DNA from: Nonomuraea wenchangensis
GTDB lineage: Bacteria > Actinomycetota > Actinomycetes > Streptosporangiales > Streptosporangiaceae
Direction: 5' to 3'
NCBI RefSeq assembly: GCF_900111685.1
Contig: NZ_FOHX01000008.1
Span: 370,803-434,802 of the forward strand
DNA length: 64,000 bases
Under the pieces are notes generated by a model. The model was not told where the DNA came from. It saw only the letters and a list, made by a program, of their open reading frames with translations, and ran no database searches. Made by a program: the position numbers and the translations under genes. This document shows positions 24,057 through 32,039 of the stretch, in pieces (position 1 is the first letter of the stretch; every line of letters begins with the position of its first letter).

Positions 24057-25003
24057 CGACCACGGCCGGCCTCGCCAGGCTCCGCACCGGCCGCTGGCCG
24101 GCCTGGCGCGCGTTCGTCCTGCTCACGCTGCCGATGGTGGCGGGGCTGTTCCTGTTCAAGTACGTCGCCATCGGCTGGGGGCTGCTGCTCAGCTTCAACG
24201 ACGCCCGGGGCACGATCAGCCTGGGCTCCTGGAACGGGCTGGAGAACTACCGGCGGCTGCTGTCGGACCCGGCCTTCACCCGGTCGCTGGTGACGATCCT
24301 GCTGTTCACGCTGTTCATCGTGCCGGTGACGTTCGCGCTGGCGCTCGGGCTGGCGGTGCTGGTGAACCGGCTGCGGCGGGGGCGGGCGCTGTTCCGCACC
24401 ACGTTCTTCGTGCCGGCGGCGGTGTCGTACGTGGTGGGCGCGCTGATCTGGAAGATGAGCCTGTTCAACGGCACGCCGTCGGGGGTGGCGAACAGCCTGG
24501 CCTACCTGCTGGGCCACGAGGACGCCATCGGCTGGGTCGCCACCGTCGATCCGCCGCTGTACTGGATCGTGCTGGTCACCGTGCGGCTGTGGCTGCAGAC
24601 CGGCTTCTACATGATCCTGTTCCTGGCCGGGATCCAGCAGGTGCCCGCCCAGCTCTACGAGGCCGCGCGGGTGGACGGCGCCCACTCCGAGTGGACGCTG
24701 TTCCGGCACATCACCTGGCCCATGCTGCGCAACACGTCGGTGGCGGTCACGCTGCTGCTGATCATCAACGCGTTCCAGGCGTTCGACGAGTTCTACAACA
24801 TCCTGGCCTCCAACCTGTCGGGGCTGGGCGGCGCGGACGGCCGCACGCCGCTGATCTACCTGTTCCAGACCGCGCTCGGCGAGCAGAACTACGGTGCGGG
24901 GTCGGCGGGCGCGTTCGTGGTGACGGCGCTGATCGTGGCGTTCACGCTGCTGCAGGGGCGCTTCGCCGGGTTCGGCAGGACGGCCGAGGAGGAGGCCCGG
25001 TGA
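24053..25003 (+). CDS. ABC sugar transporter permease 1 (MalF-like)
   Basis: A 316-aa inner-membrane permease with six predicted helices and the cytosolic EAA loop YEAARVDGAHSEWTLFRHITWPML that contacts the ATPase. Starts within the stop of the binding-protein gene. Its 3' end carries a perfect 24-bp duplication that includes its stop codon and the ribosome binding site and start of permease 2. No ATPase gene is in the operon; a shared MsiK-type ATPase is presumed, as in Streptomyces. Confidence 0.93.
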   Translation: MTTTAGLARLRTGRWPAWRAFVLLTLPMVAGLFLFKYVAIGWGLLLSFNDARGTISLGSWNGLENYRRLLSDPAFTRSLVTILLFTLFIVPVTFALALGLAVLVNRLRRGRALFRTTFFVPAAVSYVVGALIWKMSLFNGTPSGVANSLAYLLGHEDAIGWVATVDPPLYWIVLVTVRLWLQTGFYMILFLAGIQQVPAQLYEAARVDGAHSEWTLFRHITWPMLRNTSVAVTLLLIINAFQAFDEFYNILASNLSGLGGADGRTPLIYLFQTALGEQNYGAGSAGAFVVTALIVAFTLLQGRFAGFGRTAEEEAR

Positions 25004-25028
25004 GCGGCCGAGGAGGAGGCCCGGTGAG
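24981..25028 (+). repeat. Perfect 24-bp tandem duplication at the permease 1/permease 2 junction
   Basis: The unit beginning CGGCCGAGGAGGAGGCCCGG and ending TGAG occurs at 24981-25004 and 25005-25028. Each copy contains a GAGGAGGAGG ribosome binding site and a GTGA stop/start overlap. Because 24 is a multiple of three, permease 2 has two equivalent in-frame GTG starts (25000 and 25024). Confidence 0.95.
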
Positions 25029-25845
25029 GAGGCTGCGGCTGGGCTCGTACGCGGCGGTGGTGGTCTTCGCGGTGCCGTTCCTGCTGCCGTTCTACCTGCT
25101 GGTCCGCAACGCGCTGATGACCCGGCGGGAGCTGGGCTCGCTCGACTGGCACTGGTGGCCGGAGACGGTGACGTTCCAGGGGTTCGCCGACGCCTTCGGC
25201 AACGACGCGGTGCCGCTCGCGCACGCGCTCGGGAACTCCACGCTGATCTCGGCGATCTCCGCGCCGCTCGCCACGCTGCTGGCCTCGATGGCCGGGTACG
25301 GGCTGGCCCGCATCCCGGTGGCGGCGGCGCGGCCGGTGTTCTTCTTCATCATCGCCACCATGATGGTGCCGGGGGCGGCCACGTTCATCCCGACGTTCGT
25401 CGTGGTCGGGTCGATGGGCGGGGTCAACACGCTGTGGGGGCTGATCGCGCCCGGTCTGTTCAGCGCGTTCGCGGTGCTGCTGTTCCGCGGCTTCTACCTG
25501 CGCTTCCCGCGCGAGCTGGAGGACGCGGGGCGGGTGGACGGCCTCGGCTACATAGGGCTGTACGTCCGGCTGGCGCTGCCGAACTCGGGGGCGCTGTTCG
25601 CCTCGCTCGGCATCCTGTCGTTCATCGAGCACTGGAACGCGTTCCTGTGGCCGCTGGTGATCGGCCAGGACCCGGAGTACTGGACGGTCCAGGTGGCGCT
25701 GTCCACCAACCTCAACCAGCAGGCGCTCAACCTGCCCGCGCTGTTCGCCGGCGCGCTGGTGGCGATCCTGCCGCTCGTCGTGCTCTTCCTCGTCGCCCAG
25801 CGCTGGATCGTGCGGGGCGTCCTGCTCACCGGCGTCAAAGGCTGA
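25000..25845 (+). CDS. ABC sugar transporter permease 2 (MalG-like)
   Basis: A 273- to 281-aa inner-membrane permease with about six helices and the EAA loop ELEDAGRVDGLGYIGLYVRLALP. Two GTG starts, 25000 and 25024, are made equivalent by the 24-bp duplication; the first overlaps the stop of permease 1, the second gives the more usual length. Pairs with permease 1 in one heterodimeric importer. C-terminus (RWIVRGVLLTGVKG) is typical for MalG-type proteins. Confidence 0.92.
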   Translation: MSGRGGGPVRRLRLGSYAAVVVFAVPFLLPFYLLVRNALMTRRELGSLDWHWWPETVTFQGFADAFGNDAVPLAHALGNSTLISAISAPLATLLASMAGYGLARIPVAAARPVFFFIIATMMVPGAATFIPTFVVVGSMGGVNTLWGLIAPGLFSAFAVLLFRGFYLRFPRELEDAGRVDGLGYIGLYVRLALPNSGALFASLGILSFIEHWNAFLWPLVIGQDPEYWTVQVALSTNLNQQALNLPALFAGALVAILPLVVLFLVAQRWIVRGVLLTGVKG

Positions 25846-25869
25846 CTCCCCTTTTCGAAGGAGCTTCCC

Positions 25870-27285
25870 ATGTCCCGTGTGCTGCCCCTGCTGGCCGGGC
25901 TGTTACTGATCCTGCTGCCCGCGCCGCCCGCCCGTGCCGCACCCGTGACGGTGCCGGTCGGCGCGGCCTTCACCGACACCTCGGGCGGCGCGCTGCACGC
26001 GCACGGCGGCGGGGTGCTCAAGGTCGGCTCGTACTACTACTGGTTCGGCGAGAACCGCAACGCCGACGGCACCTTCCGCTACGTCTCCGCCTACCGGTCG
26101 GCCGACCTGCGGAGCTGGGAGTTCAGGAACCACGTGCTCACCCAGTCCAGCGCGGCCGAGCTGCGGGTGGCCAACATCGAGCGGCCGAAGGTGATGTACA
26201 ACGCGGCGACCGGCCGGTTCGTCATGTGGATGCACAAGGAGAACGGCAGCGACTACGGCGAGGCACGGGCCGCGGTCGCCGTGTCGGACACGGTGGACGG
26301 GAACTACACCTACCTGCGGAGTTTCCGGCCGCTCGGGCACATGTCGCGCGACATCACGACCTTCACCGACACCGACGGCGCGGGTTACATGATCTCGGCC
26401 GCAAACGAGAACTACGACCTGCACGTCTACCGGCTGACCGCCGACTTCACCGACGTCGCGTCGCTCGTACGGATGTGGGACGGCGACCACCGGGAGGCCC
26501 CGGCGCTGTTCAAGCGGGGCGGCGTGTACTTCATGCTGACCTCGGGCGCCACCGGCTGGCAGCCCAACCAGGCCAGGTACGCCACCGCCACCGCCATCAC
26601 CGGCTCCTGGAGCGCCTGGCAGGACGTCGGCGACGCCACCACCTTCGGCTCGCAGCCGGCGTACGTGCTGCCGGTGCAGGGCACGTCCGGCACCTCCTAC
26701 CTGTATCTGGGCGACCGGTGGGCCGGGGCGTGGGGCGGGCCGGTCAACGACTCGCGGTACGTGTGGCTGCCGATCCAGTTCCCCTCGGCCATGTCGATGA
26801 GCCTGTCGTACGCGCGGGAGCTGACCGTGGACGCGGCGGCCGGCACGATCACCGCGGTCGGCTCCGGCCACGACCGGCTGACCGTGCGCCACTCGGGCAA
26901 GTGCGCCGACGTGCGCAACGCCTCCGGCGCGAACCTGACCGCGGTCATCCAGTACACCTGCGGCGGCGGCTTCAACCAGCAGTGGCGGATCCAGTCGGTG
27001 AGCGGCGGCTACGTGCAGGTCGTCGCCAGGCACTCGGGCAAGTGCCTGGACGTGAACGGGCAGAGCACCGCCGACGGGGCCGCGATCCAGCAGTACACCT
27101 GCGGCTCGGGCGCCAACCAGCAGTGGTCGCCGCAGGACGCGGGCGGCGGGTACGTGCGGCTGGTGGCCAGGCATTCGGGCAAGTGCGCGGACCTGCCGTC
27201 CTCGTCGCAGGCCGACGACGTGCAGTTCAAGCAGTATCCGTGCAACGGCGGCCAGAACCAGCAGTTCCTGCGCACCCCGTTGTAG
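25870..27285 (+). CDS. Secreted GH43-family glycosidase with CBM13 (ricin-type) domain; candidate exo-beta-1,3-galactanase
   Basis: A 471-aa exported enzyme with a signal peptide ending near ARA-APV. The five-bladed propeller domain (residues about 30-320) begins HAHGGGVLKVGSYYYWFGENR, a signature I associate with GH43 subfamily 24 beta-1,3-galactanases, where one of the usual acids is missing. The C-terminal 145 residues are a beta-trefoil with three VRHSGKCADV/VARHSGKCLDV repeats and QQW motifs (CBM13). It likely releases galactose or branched galacto-oligosaccharides from arabinogalactan for the importer encoded just upstream. AAGGAG precedes the ATG. Confidence 0.82.
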   Translation: MSRVLPLLAGLLLILLPAPPARAAPVTVPVGAAFTDTSGGALHAHGGGVLKVGSYYYWFGENRNADGTFRYVSAYRSADLRSWEFRNHVLTQSSAAELRVANIERPKVMYNAATGRFVMWMHKENGSDYGEARAAVAVSDTVDGNYTYLRSFRPLGHMSRDITTFTDTDGAGYMISAANENYDLHVYRLTADFTDVASLVRMWDGDHREAPALFKRGGVYFMLTSGATGWQPNQARYATATAITGSWSAWQDVGDATTFGSQPAYVLPVQGTSGTSYLYLGDRWAGAWGGPVNDSRYVWLPIQFPSAMSMSLSYARELTVDAAAGTITAVGSGHDRLTVRHSGKCADVRNASGANLTAVIQYTCGGGFNQQWRIQSVSGGYVQVVARHSGKCLDVNGQSTADGAAIQQYTCGSGANQQWSPQDAGGGYVRLVARHSGKCADLPSSSQADDVQFKQYPCNGGQNQQFLRTPL

Positions 27286-27346
27286 GGGCGGCTCGTCCCA
27301 GGAGGCGGTCATGACCTGGTAAAAGGCCCACCCCCGCCCGAATCGG

Positions 27347-27378
27347 CACAATTTGTGACGTTAGAGTGACAAATTGTG
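27347..27378. promoter_or_regulatory. 10-12-10 inverted repeat over the promoter and start codon of the cyclophilin-fold/DAO/P450 operon
   Basis: CACAATTTGT (27347-27356) and ACAAATTGTG (27369-27378) are perfect inverted arms 12 bp apart. The right arm contains the GTG start; TAGAGT (27362-27367) between the arms is eight bases before the GTG and can serve as -10 of a leaderless transcript. A dimer bound here would occlude RNA polymerase. No regulator gene is adjacent. Confidence 0.7.
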
Positions 27379-28317
27379 AACGAGAAGCTCGTGGAAATAG
27401 CCTGGCCCGGCCTCGGTATCACCGTCGCCGCCGAACTCGACCAGCGGAACCCGGCCCTCGCCCAGTGCTTCTGGGACGCGCTGCCGTACCGGAGCCTTCA
27501 GGGCCACGCCCTGGTCGCCGGCCACCACCTCTACCACGTCGCACCGGTCCACTCGCTGCTGCACGCGCCCGCGGAGCACCGCGTGGACCGGCGCACCGTC
27601 CCGGACGGGACCCTGTTCTGCTCGCGCCTGCAGCACCTCGGCATCAAGTACGGCGAGCTCACCGAACCCATGACCGCCACACCCATCGGCCAGGTGCTGC
27701 CCGAGCACCTGGACGGCCTGATCGAGGCGGGCCGCGAGGTCTGGCGGGCCGTCTACACCACCAAGGAGCCCGTCATCGCCGAGGTGCGCCGCGCCGGAGA
27801 GACCGGCGGGCACCGGCTGCCCCGGCTCCCGGTCGGCGACCCGCAGGTCAACGCGCTCATCTCCGACGTGCACGCCGAGACCGAGCGCATCTGGCTCGAC
27901 CCGCCGCGCGAGCTGGTGGACCTGCACCAGGGCCGCATCGCCTCCCGCGCCGGGAGCTACGAGACGGTCCTGACCACGCTGCTGTTCGTCAACGGCGAGA
28001 CCCGCCCGCTCGGCTACAGCTGCTACGGCGGCCTCGTCCGCGCCGCCATCGAGGGCATGCCGATGCCGTGGCTGCGGCAGATGACCCGGCTGCTGGCCCA
28101 CACCCCGGCGGAGTTCCTCGGCTACTGCGGCCTGGACACGCTGTGGGGATTCACCCGGCGGCTCCTGGACAACCTCGACCGCGTCAACGACCACGTCGAC
28201 TTCATGTCGGTGATGGCCACCATGGCCCTCTACTGCAACTGCCTCGGCGGGTGGAACCTGCACCTGTTCCCGTGGGAGGCGGGCGACAGCCTGCGCCGCG
28301 TGGAGGCCCACGTATGA
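27376..28317 (+). CDS. Cyclophilin-like-fold protein, cucumopine-synthase-like
   Basis: A 313-aa cytosolic protein. Residues about 5-95 match the small cyclophilin-like fold of DUF3830/TM1367 proteins (VEIAWPGLGITVAAELDQRNPALAQCFWDALPYRS ... GHHLYHVAP). Residues about 150-310 are helical, with a characteristic end (FMSVMATMALYCNCLGGWNLHLFPWEAG) that I recall from cucumopine synthase relatives. Cucumopine synthase condenses histidine with 2-oxoglutarate in a Pictet-Spengler-type cyclisation; a related C-C/C-N condensation here is inference. ATGA overlap with the DAO-family gene and a likely leaderless GTG start. The fold assignment is firmer than the reaction. Confidence 0.55.
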   Translation: MNEKLVEIAWPGLGITVAAELDQRNPALAQCFWDALPYRSLQGHALVAGHHLYHVAPVHSLLHAPAEHRVDRRTVPDGTLFCSRLQHLGIKYGELTEPMTATPIGQVLPEHLDGLIEAGREVWRAVYTTKEPVIAEVRRAGETGGHRLPRLPVGDPQVNALISDVHAETERIWLDPPRELVDLHQGRIASRAGSYETVLTTLLFVNGETRPLGYSCYGGLVRAAIEGMPMPWLRQMTRLLAHTPAEFLGYCGLDTLWGFTRRLLDNLDRVNDHVDFMSVMATMALYCNCLGGWNLHLFPWEAGDSLRRVEAHV

Positions 28318-29405
28318 CCGACACGCGCGTGGCGGTGATCGGCGGCGGCGTCATCGGCCTGTCGATCGCCTACCATCTCGCGGAGGCCGGAGTCGAGACG
28401 ACGCTGCTCGAACGCGGCGCGCTCGGCTCCGGCGCCTCGCGCGCCACCGCCGACGTGGTCCGGTCGTACTTCGCCGGCAACCCCGTCAGCTCGGCGCTGG
28501 CCGTACGGAGCCTGGACGCCTACCGGGCCTTCCCGGTCCGGCCGGGGGCCGACCTGCCGCTGCGGCAGGTCGGCTACCTCGTCCTGTTCTCCACGCCCGA
28601 GCAGGTCGCCGCCTTCGAGGCCGACCTGCCCGCGCAGCGGCGGGCGGGCGTGGACGTGCGGCTCATCGACGTGGAGGAGGCCAGGGAGCGCAACCCGCTC
28701 CTCGGCGACCTCCCGCTGGTGGCCGCCGCCTGGTCGCCGCAGGCGTACGTCTCCGACACCGCCGCCATCGTCACGGCCTACGCCGAGGCGGCCCGGCGCT
28801 CCGGCGCCACGCTCATCACCGACCGCCCGGTCTCCAGGATCGACTCCTCGGCCGGGCGGGTGTTCACCGAGGACGGCGGCGAGCTGACGGCCGAGGCGGT
28901 CATCTGTGCCGCCGGCGCCTGGTCGCCCGCCCTCGTCCGCGGCGCGGGCGTGGACCTGCCGATGACCGAACCCATCGAGCAGGAGCTGCTGGTCACCGAT
29001 CCGCTGCCGCCCGGCACGCCGGAGATCCCGTGCACCCTGCACGCGGCGAGCGGCCTGCTGTCGCGGACCCGCGGCGACCGGCTGCTGGTCGGGATGGGGT
29101 ATCCGGGTCCCGACCGGGAGGCGTGGCGGCGCGAGGTGGCGGAGCGGTTCGCGGAGACGTACCCGGGACTGTCGGAGCCGGCCCTGCACCCGGCCGTCAC
29201 CGGGCTGCGCGACGCCAGCCCGGACCGGCGCGCCTTCATCGGCCACCTGCCGGGGCCCCCGGCGTTCCTGTACGCCACCGGCTTCTCCGGCCACGGCCTG
29301 TGCAACGCGCCGGCCGCCGGCGAGCTCGTCCGCGACCTCTACCTCGACCAGGACCCCGGCATCGACGTGACCGCCTTCGCGGTCGGCAGACAACGAACGG
29401 GATGA
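28314..29405 (+). CDS. FAD-dependent oxidoreductase, DAO (D-amino-acid/glycine oxidase) family
   Basis: A 363-aa flavoenzyme with the N-terminal FAD motif VAVIGGGVIGLSIAYHLAEAGVETTLLERG, the ARG-like GASRATADVVRSYF region, and the C-terminal GLRDASPDRRAFIGHLPG ... FLYATGFSGHGLCNAPAAGEL typical of sarcosine/glycine-oxidase-like proteins. It should oxidise a secondary or primary amine (C-N to C=N). It overlaps the upstream cyclophilin-fold gene by four bases and precedes a P450, so oxidation of a cyclic amino acid made by the first enzyme is a reasonable hypothesis. Confidence 0.88.
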   Translation: MTDTRVAVIGGGVIGLSIAYHLAEAGVETTLLERGALGSGASRATADVVRSYFAGNPVSSALAVRSLDAYRAFPVRPGADLPLRQVGYLVLFSTPEQVAAFEADLPAQRRAGVDVRLIDVEEARERNPLLGDLPLVAAAWSPQAYVSDTAAIVTAYAEAARRSGATLITDRPVSRIDSSAGRVFTEDGGELTAEAVICAAGAWSPALVRGAGVDLPMTEPIEQELLVTDPLPPGTPEIPCTLHAASGLLSRTRGDRLLVGMGYPGPDREAWRREVAERFAETYPGLSEPALHPAVTGLRDASPDRRAFIGHLPGPPAFLYATGFSGHGLCNAPAAGELVRDLYLDQDPGIDVTAFAVGRQRTG

Positions 29406-29408
29406 CCT

Positions 29409-30635
29409 ATGACCGAGCTCGTGCGTTTCATCATCGATCCCGCGGCCCAGGACCCGCACGCCGACAACGAGCGGCTGCGCGCGGCAGGACCGCTCGTGCC
29501 GGTGACCGCCGAGGGCGTGGACGCCTGGGCGGCCACCAGGTACGCCACCCTGATGACCGTCCTCACCCATCCCGACCTCACGAGAGAGATCCAGTACTGG
29601 GACCCGCTGGAACGTTCCAAACTGCCGCCGGGCACCGCCATCGACCGCATCGTCACCGACATCTCCATGCTGAACGCCGACGGCGAGGAGCACCGGCGGC
29701 TGCGCACGCCGCTCGCCGCCGGCTTCACCCCGCGCCGGGTGCAGGGCCTGCGGCCCAAGATCGAGGCGCTGACCGGCGCGCTGATCGACGACCTCGCCAC
29801 CCTGCCCGCGCACGAGCCGGTGGACCTGCGGGCGCGCTTCGCCTATCCGCTGCCGCGTGACGTCATCTCCGAGATGATCGGCATCCCGCCGGCCCATCAG
29901 GAGCGGATGCACGAGCTGACCGACGCGGTCGCGCACGTCAGCGCGGACCTGACGGACGGCCCGCGGGTGCGCGAGGAGCTGCACGCGCTGCTGCACCGCA
30001 TCATCGAGGAGCGGCGGCGCTCGCCCGGCGAGGACATCATCACCGACCTGATCAGGCTGCGCGAGCAGGACGGCGGCAGGCTCTCGGAGGACGAGCTGAT
30101 CGCCACCATCGACCTGCTGTTCATCGCCGGCCACGTGACGACCGTCAACCTCATCACCAACGCCGTCGGCGCGCTGCTGCACACGCCCGGCCAGCTCGCC
30201 CTGGTGCGCTCGGGCCGGTGCCCGTTCAGCGCGGCCGTGGAGGAGACGCTGCGCTGGGACTCGCCGATCGCCTACTTCCCGTTCCGGTACGCCAAGCGCG
30301 ACGTCGAGATCGACGGCGTGCACCTGCGGGCGGGCGAGGCCGTGCTGGCCTGCTTCGCCTCCTCCGGGCGGGACCCGGAGCAGTTCGGCGCGGACGCCGA
30401 CCGCTTCGACGTCACCGATCCGCCGGCCTCGCACCTGGCCTTCGGGCACGGGCCGCACTTCTGCCTGGGCGCGCCGCTGGCCCGGCTGGAGGCGGAGATC
30501 GCGTTGCGGGCCCTGTTCACGGCCTTCCCGGCGATCAGGGCCGCCGGGCCGCGGGACGAGTTGCGGCAGATCGACACGTTGCTCGGCAACAGCACCCGTA
30601 CGATGCCGGTCGTCCTCGGGCCCCGCGCCCGGTAG
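29409..30635 (+). CDS. Cytochrome P450
   Basis: A 408-aa soluble class I bacterial P450. The K-helix ExxR is in EETLRW and the heme-binding loop is FGHGPHFCLGAPLAR with Cys352 as thiolate ligand. The I-helix reads AGHVTT at residues 240-245, with Val243 where most P450s have Glu or Asp before the catalytic Thr; this can slow proton delivery or signal unusual chemistry. Starts four bases after the DAO gene and ends the operon; a perfect hairpin follows. No ferredoxin or reductase gene is adjacent, so a housekeeping redox partner is implied. Confidence 0.93.
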   Translation: MTELVRFIIDPAAQDPHADNERLRAAGPLVPVTAEGVDAWAATRYATLMTVLTHPDLTREIQYWDPLERSKLPPGTAIDRIVTDISMLNADGEEHRRLRTPLAAGFTPRRVQGLRPKIEALTGALIDDLATLPAHEPVDLRARFAYPLPRDVISEMIGIPPAHQERMHELTDAVAHVSADLTDGPRVREELHALLHRIIEERRRSPGEDIITDLIRLREQDGGRLSEDELIATIDLLFIAGHVTTVNLITNAVGALLHTPGQLALVRSGRCPFSAAVEETLRWDSPIAYFPFRYAKRDVEIDGVHLRAGEAVLACFASSGRDPEQFGADADRFDVTDPPASHLAFGHGPHFCLGAPLARLEAEIALRALFTAFPAIRAAGPRDELRQIDTLLGNSTRTMPVVLGPRAR

Positions 30636-30663
30636 ACGGCAGCGGCGCCTACCGGGCGGCAGC

Positions 30664-30693
30664 GGCGCCGGAGGAACGGGTTCCTCCGGCGCC
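30664..30693 (+). terminator. Terminator of the cyclophilin-fold/DAO/P450 operon
   Basis: GGCGCCGGAGGAAC (30664-30677) and GTTCCTCCGGCGCC (30680-30693) form a perfect 14-bp stem with a minimal loop, 28 bp after the P450 stop. It separates the operon from manA. Confidence 0.85.
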
Positions 30694-30711
30694 CCGGCCG
30701 GCCGAGGGCGA

Positions 30712-30724
30712 TAGCCTCTTACCG
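30712..30724 (+). promoter_or_regulatory. -10 element for leaderless manA mRNA
   Basis: TAGCCT (30712-30717) is followed by six bases and the GTG start at 30724; no Shine-Dalgarno sequence is present. Confidence 0.45.
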
Positions 30725-31896
30725 TGTCTCAGCCCGATCTGCGCGCTCCGATGCGCCTGGCGACCACCATCCGCCCCTACGACTGGGGATCGGTGACCGC
30801 TCTGCCGGAGTTGTTCGGCACGGAGCCGACCGGACAGCCGCAGGCCGAGCTCTGGATGGGCGCCCATCCCGGCGCGCCCTCCACCGTCGGGGGCGTCCCG
30901 CTCGACGCCGTCATCGCCGCCGACCCGGCCGCCGCCCTCGGCCCCGGCACCGCCGGGCGCTTCGGCGGGCGGCTCCCCTACCTGCTCAAGATCCTGGCCG
31001 TGGCCCGCCCGCTGTCGCTGCAGGTGCATCCCAGCGCCGAGCAGGCACGCGCCGGCTACGCCGCGGAGAACGCGCGGGGCATCCCGCTCGACGCGCGCGA
31101 GCGCACTTACAAGGACGACTCGCACAAGCCGGAGATGGTGTGCGCCGTCACGCCGTTCCACGGGCTGTGCGGCTTCCGCTCCCCCGCCGCCACCGCCGGC
31201 CTGCTCGACCGGCTCGGCGTGCCCGGCCTGCGACCCTGGATCGGCGCGCTGCGTGACGGCGAGCCGGCCGCGGCCCTGCGGACGGTCTTCGCCGAGATGC
31301 TCGGCGACGCCGCCGCGCCGCTGCGTGCGGAGGTGGAGCGCGCGCTGCTCGCCGCCGGCGATCCTGAGCTGGCCCCGTACGCGGAGATCGCCCGCGCCTG
31401 CCCCGGCGACCGCGGCGTGACCGCCGCCCTGCTGCTGCACCACGTGGAGCTGGCCCCCGGCGAGGCCCTCTACCTGGGGGCCGGCGTGCCGCACGCCTAC
31501 CTCGGCGGCGTCGCCGTCGAGATCATGGCCAACTCCGACAACGTGCTGCGCTGCGGCCTGACCTCCAAGCACATCGACGTGCCCGAGCTGATGCGGGTGG
31601 TCGGCTTCGCGCCCGGCGAGCCGCACCGCGTGGCCGCCGAGCGGGGCGGTCCCGGCGAGCACCGCTATCTGCCGCCCGCGCCGGAGTTCGCGCTGGCCCG
31701 GCACGAGCTCGACGGCGAGCGGGCGCACGAGCTGCCCGGCGGCGTGCCGCAGATCGTGGTCTGCGTCGAGGGCGAGGCCCGGCTGGACGGCGTCGCGGCG
31801 CTGCGCCCCGGAGAGTCGGCTTTCCTCCCGGCGGAGGTTTCGAACACCCTCCTAGAGGGTAAGGGGACGACCTACCGGGCGACCCCAGGAGCTTGA
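30724..31896 (+). CDS. manA: Mannose-6-phosphate isomerase, class I
   Basis: A 390-aa zinc-dependent cupin enzyme interconverting mannose-6-phosphate and fructose-6-phosphate, feeding GDP-mannose and glycan synthesis. Conserved blocks: LKILAVARPLSLQVHPSAEQA (Gln/His zinc ligands), YKDDSHKPEMVCAVTPF (Glu ligand region), and YLGAGVPHAYLGGVAVEIMANSDNVLRCGLTSKHID (catalytic Arg/Lys region). Length is normal. It follows the P450 terminator and so has its own promoter. Its last 60 bases carry a sigmaF-type promoter pointing downstream. Confidence 0.95.
   Translation: MSQPDLRAPMRLATTIRPYDWGSVTALPELFGTEPTGQPQAELWMGAHPGAPSTVGGVPLDAVIAADPAAALGPGTAGRFGGRLPYLLKILAVARPLSLQVHPSAEQARAGYAAENARGIPLDARERTYKDDSHKPEMVCAVTPFHGLCGFRSPAATAGLLDRLGVPGLRPWIGALRDGEPAAALRTVFAEMLGDAAAPLRAEVERALLAAGDPELAPYAEIARACPGDRGVTAALLLHHVELAPGEALYLGAGVPHAYLGGVAVEIMANSDNVLRCGLTSKHIDVPELMRVVGFAPGEPHRVAAERGGPGEHRYLPPAPEFALARHELDGERAHELPGGVPQIVVCVEGEARLDGVAALRPGESAFLPAEVSNTLLEGKGTTYRATPGA
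31836..31862 (+). promoter_or_regulatory. sigmaF/sigmaB-type promoter inside the end of manA
   Basis: GGTTT (31836-31840), a 16-base spacer and GGGTAA (31857-31862) match the consensus GGTTT-N15/17-GGGTA of actinobacterial stress sigma factors. The only downstream co-directional gene within reach is the 65-aa coiled-coil protein at 32040, giving a leader of about 170 nt. Confidence 0.6.
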
Positions 31897-32039
31897 CAAA
31901 CCGGGCATCTCGACGATGCAGCTTCATCCGCGGCGAACAGTGCCGTAAGTCCCGGTGCCTGCGGCCCTTCGCCGCTACCCCCAGGTTCCACCGCCCGGCC
32001 ATCATCATGGTGTCCCCGTTTCCCGGAGGTGAACCGATC

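Noticed and set aside
31894..31925. Housekeeping promoter starting at TTGACA after manA
   Set aside because: A good -35 hexamer but no -10-like hexamer at 16-19 bp spacing; the sigmaF-type site just upstream is better supported.
31893..32039. N-terminal extension of the 65-aa coiled-coil protein
   Set aside because: The extra residues are Arg/Cys/Pro-rich with poor coding character, and GGAGGTGA is correctly placed for ATG 32040.
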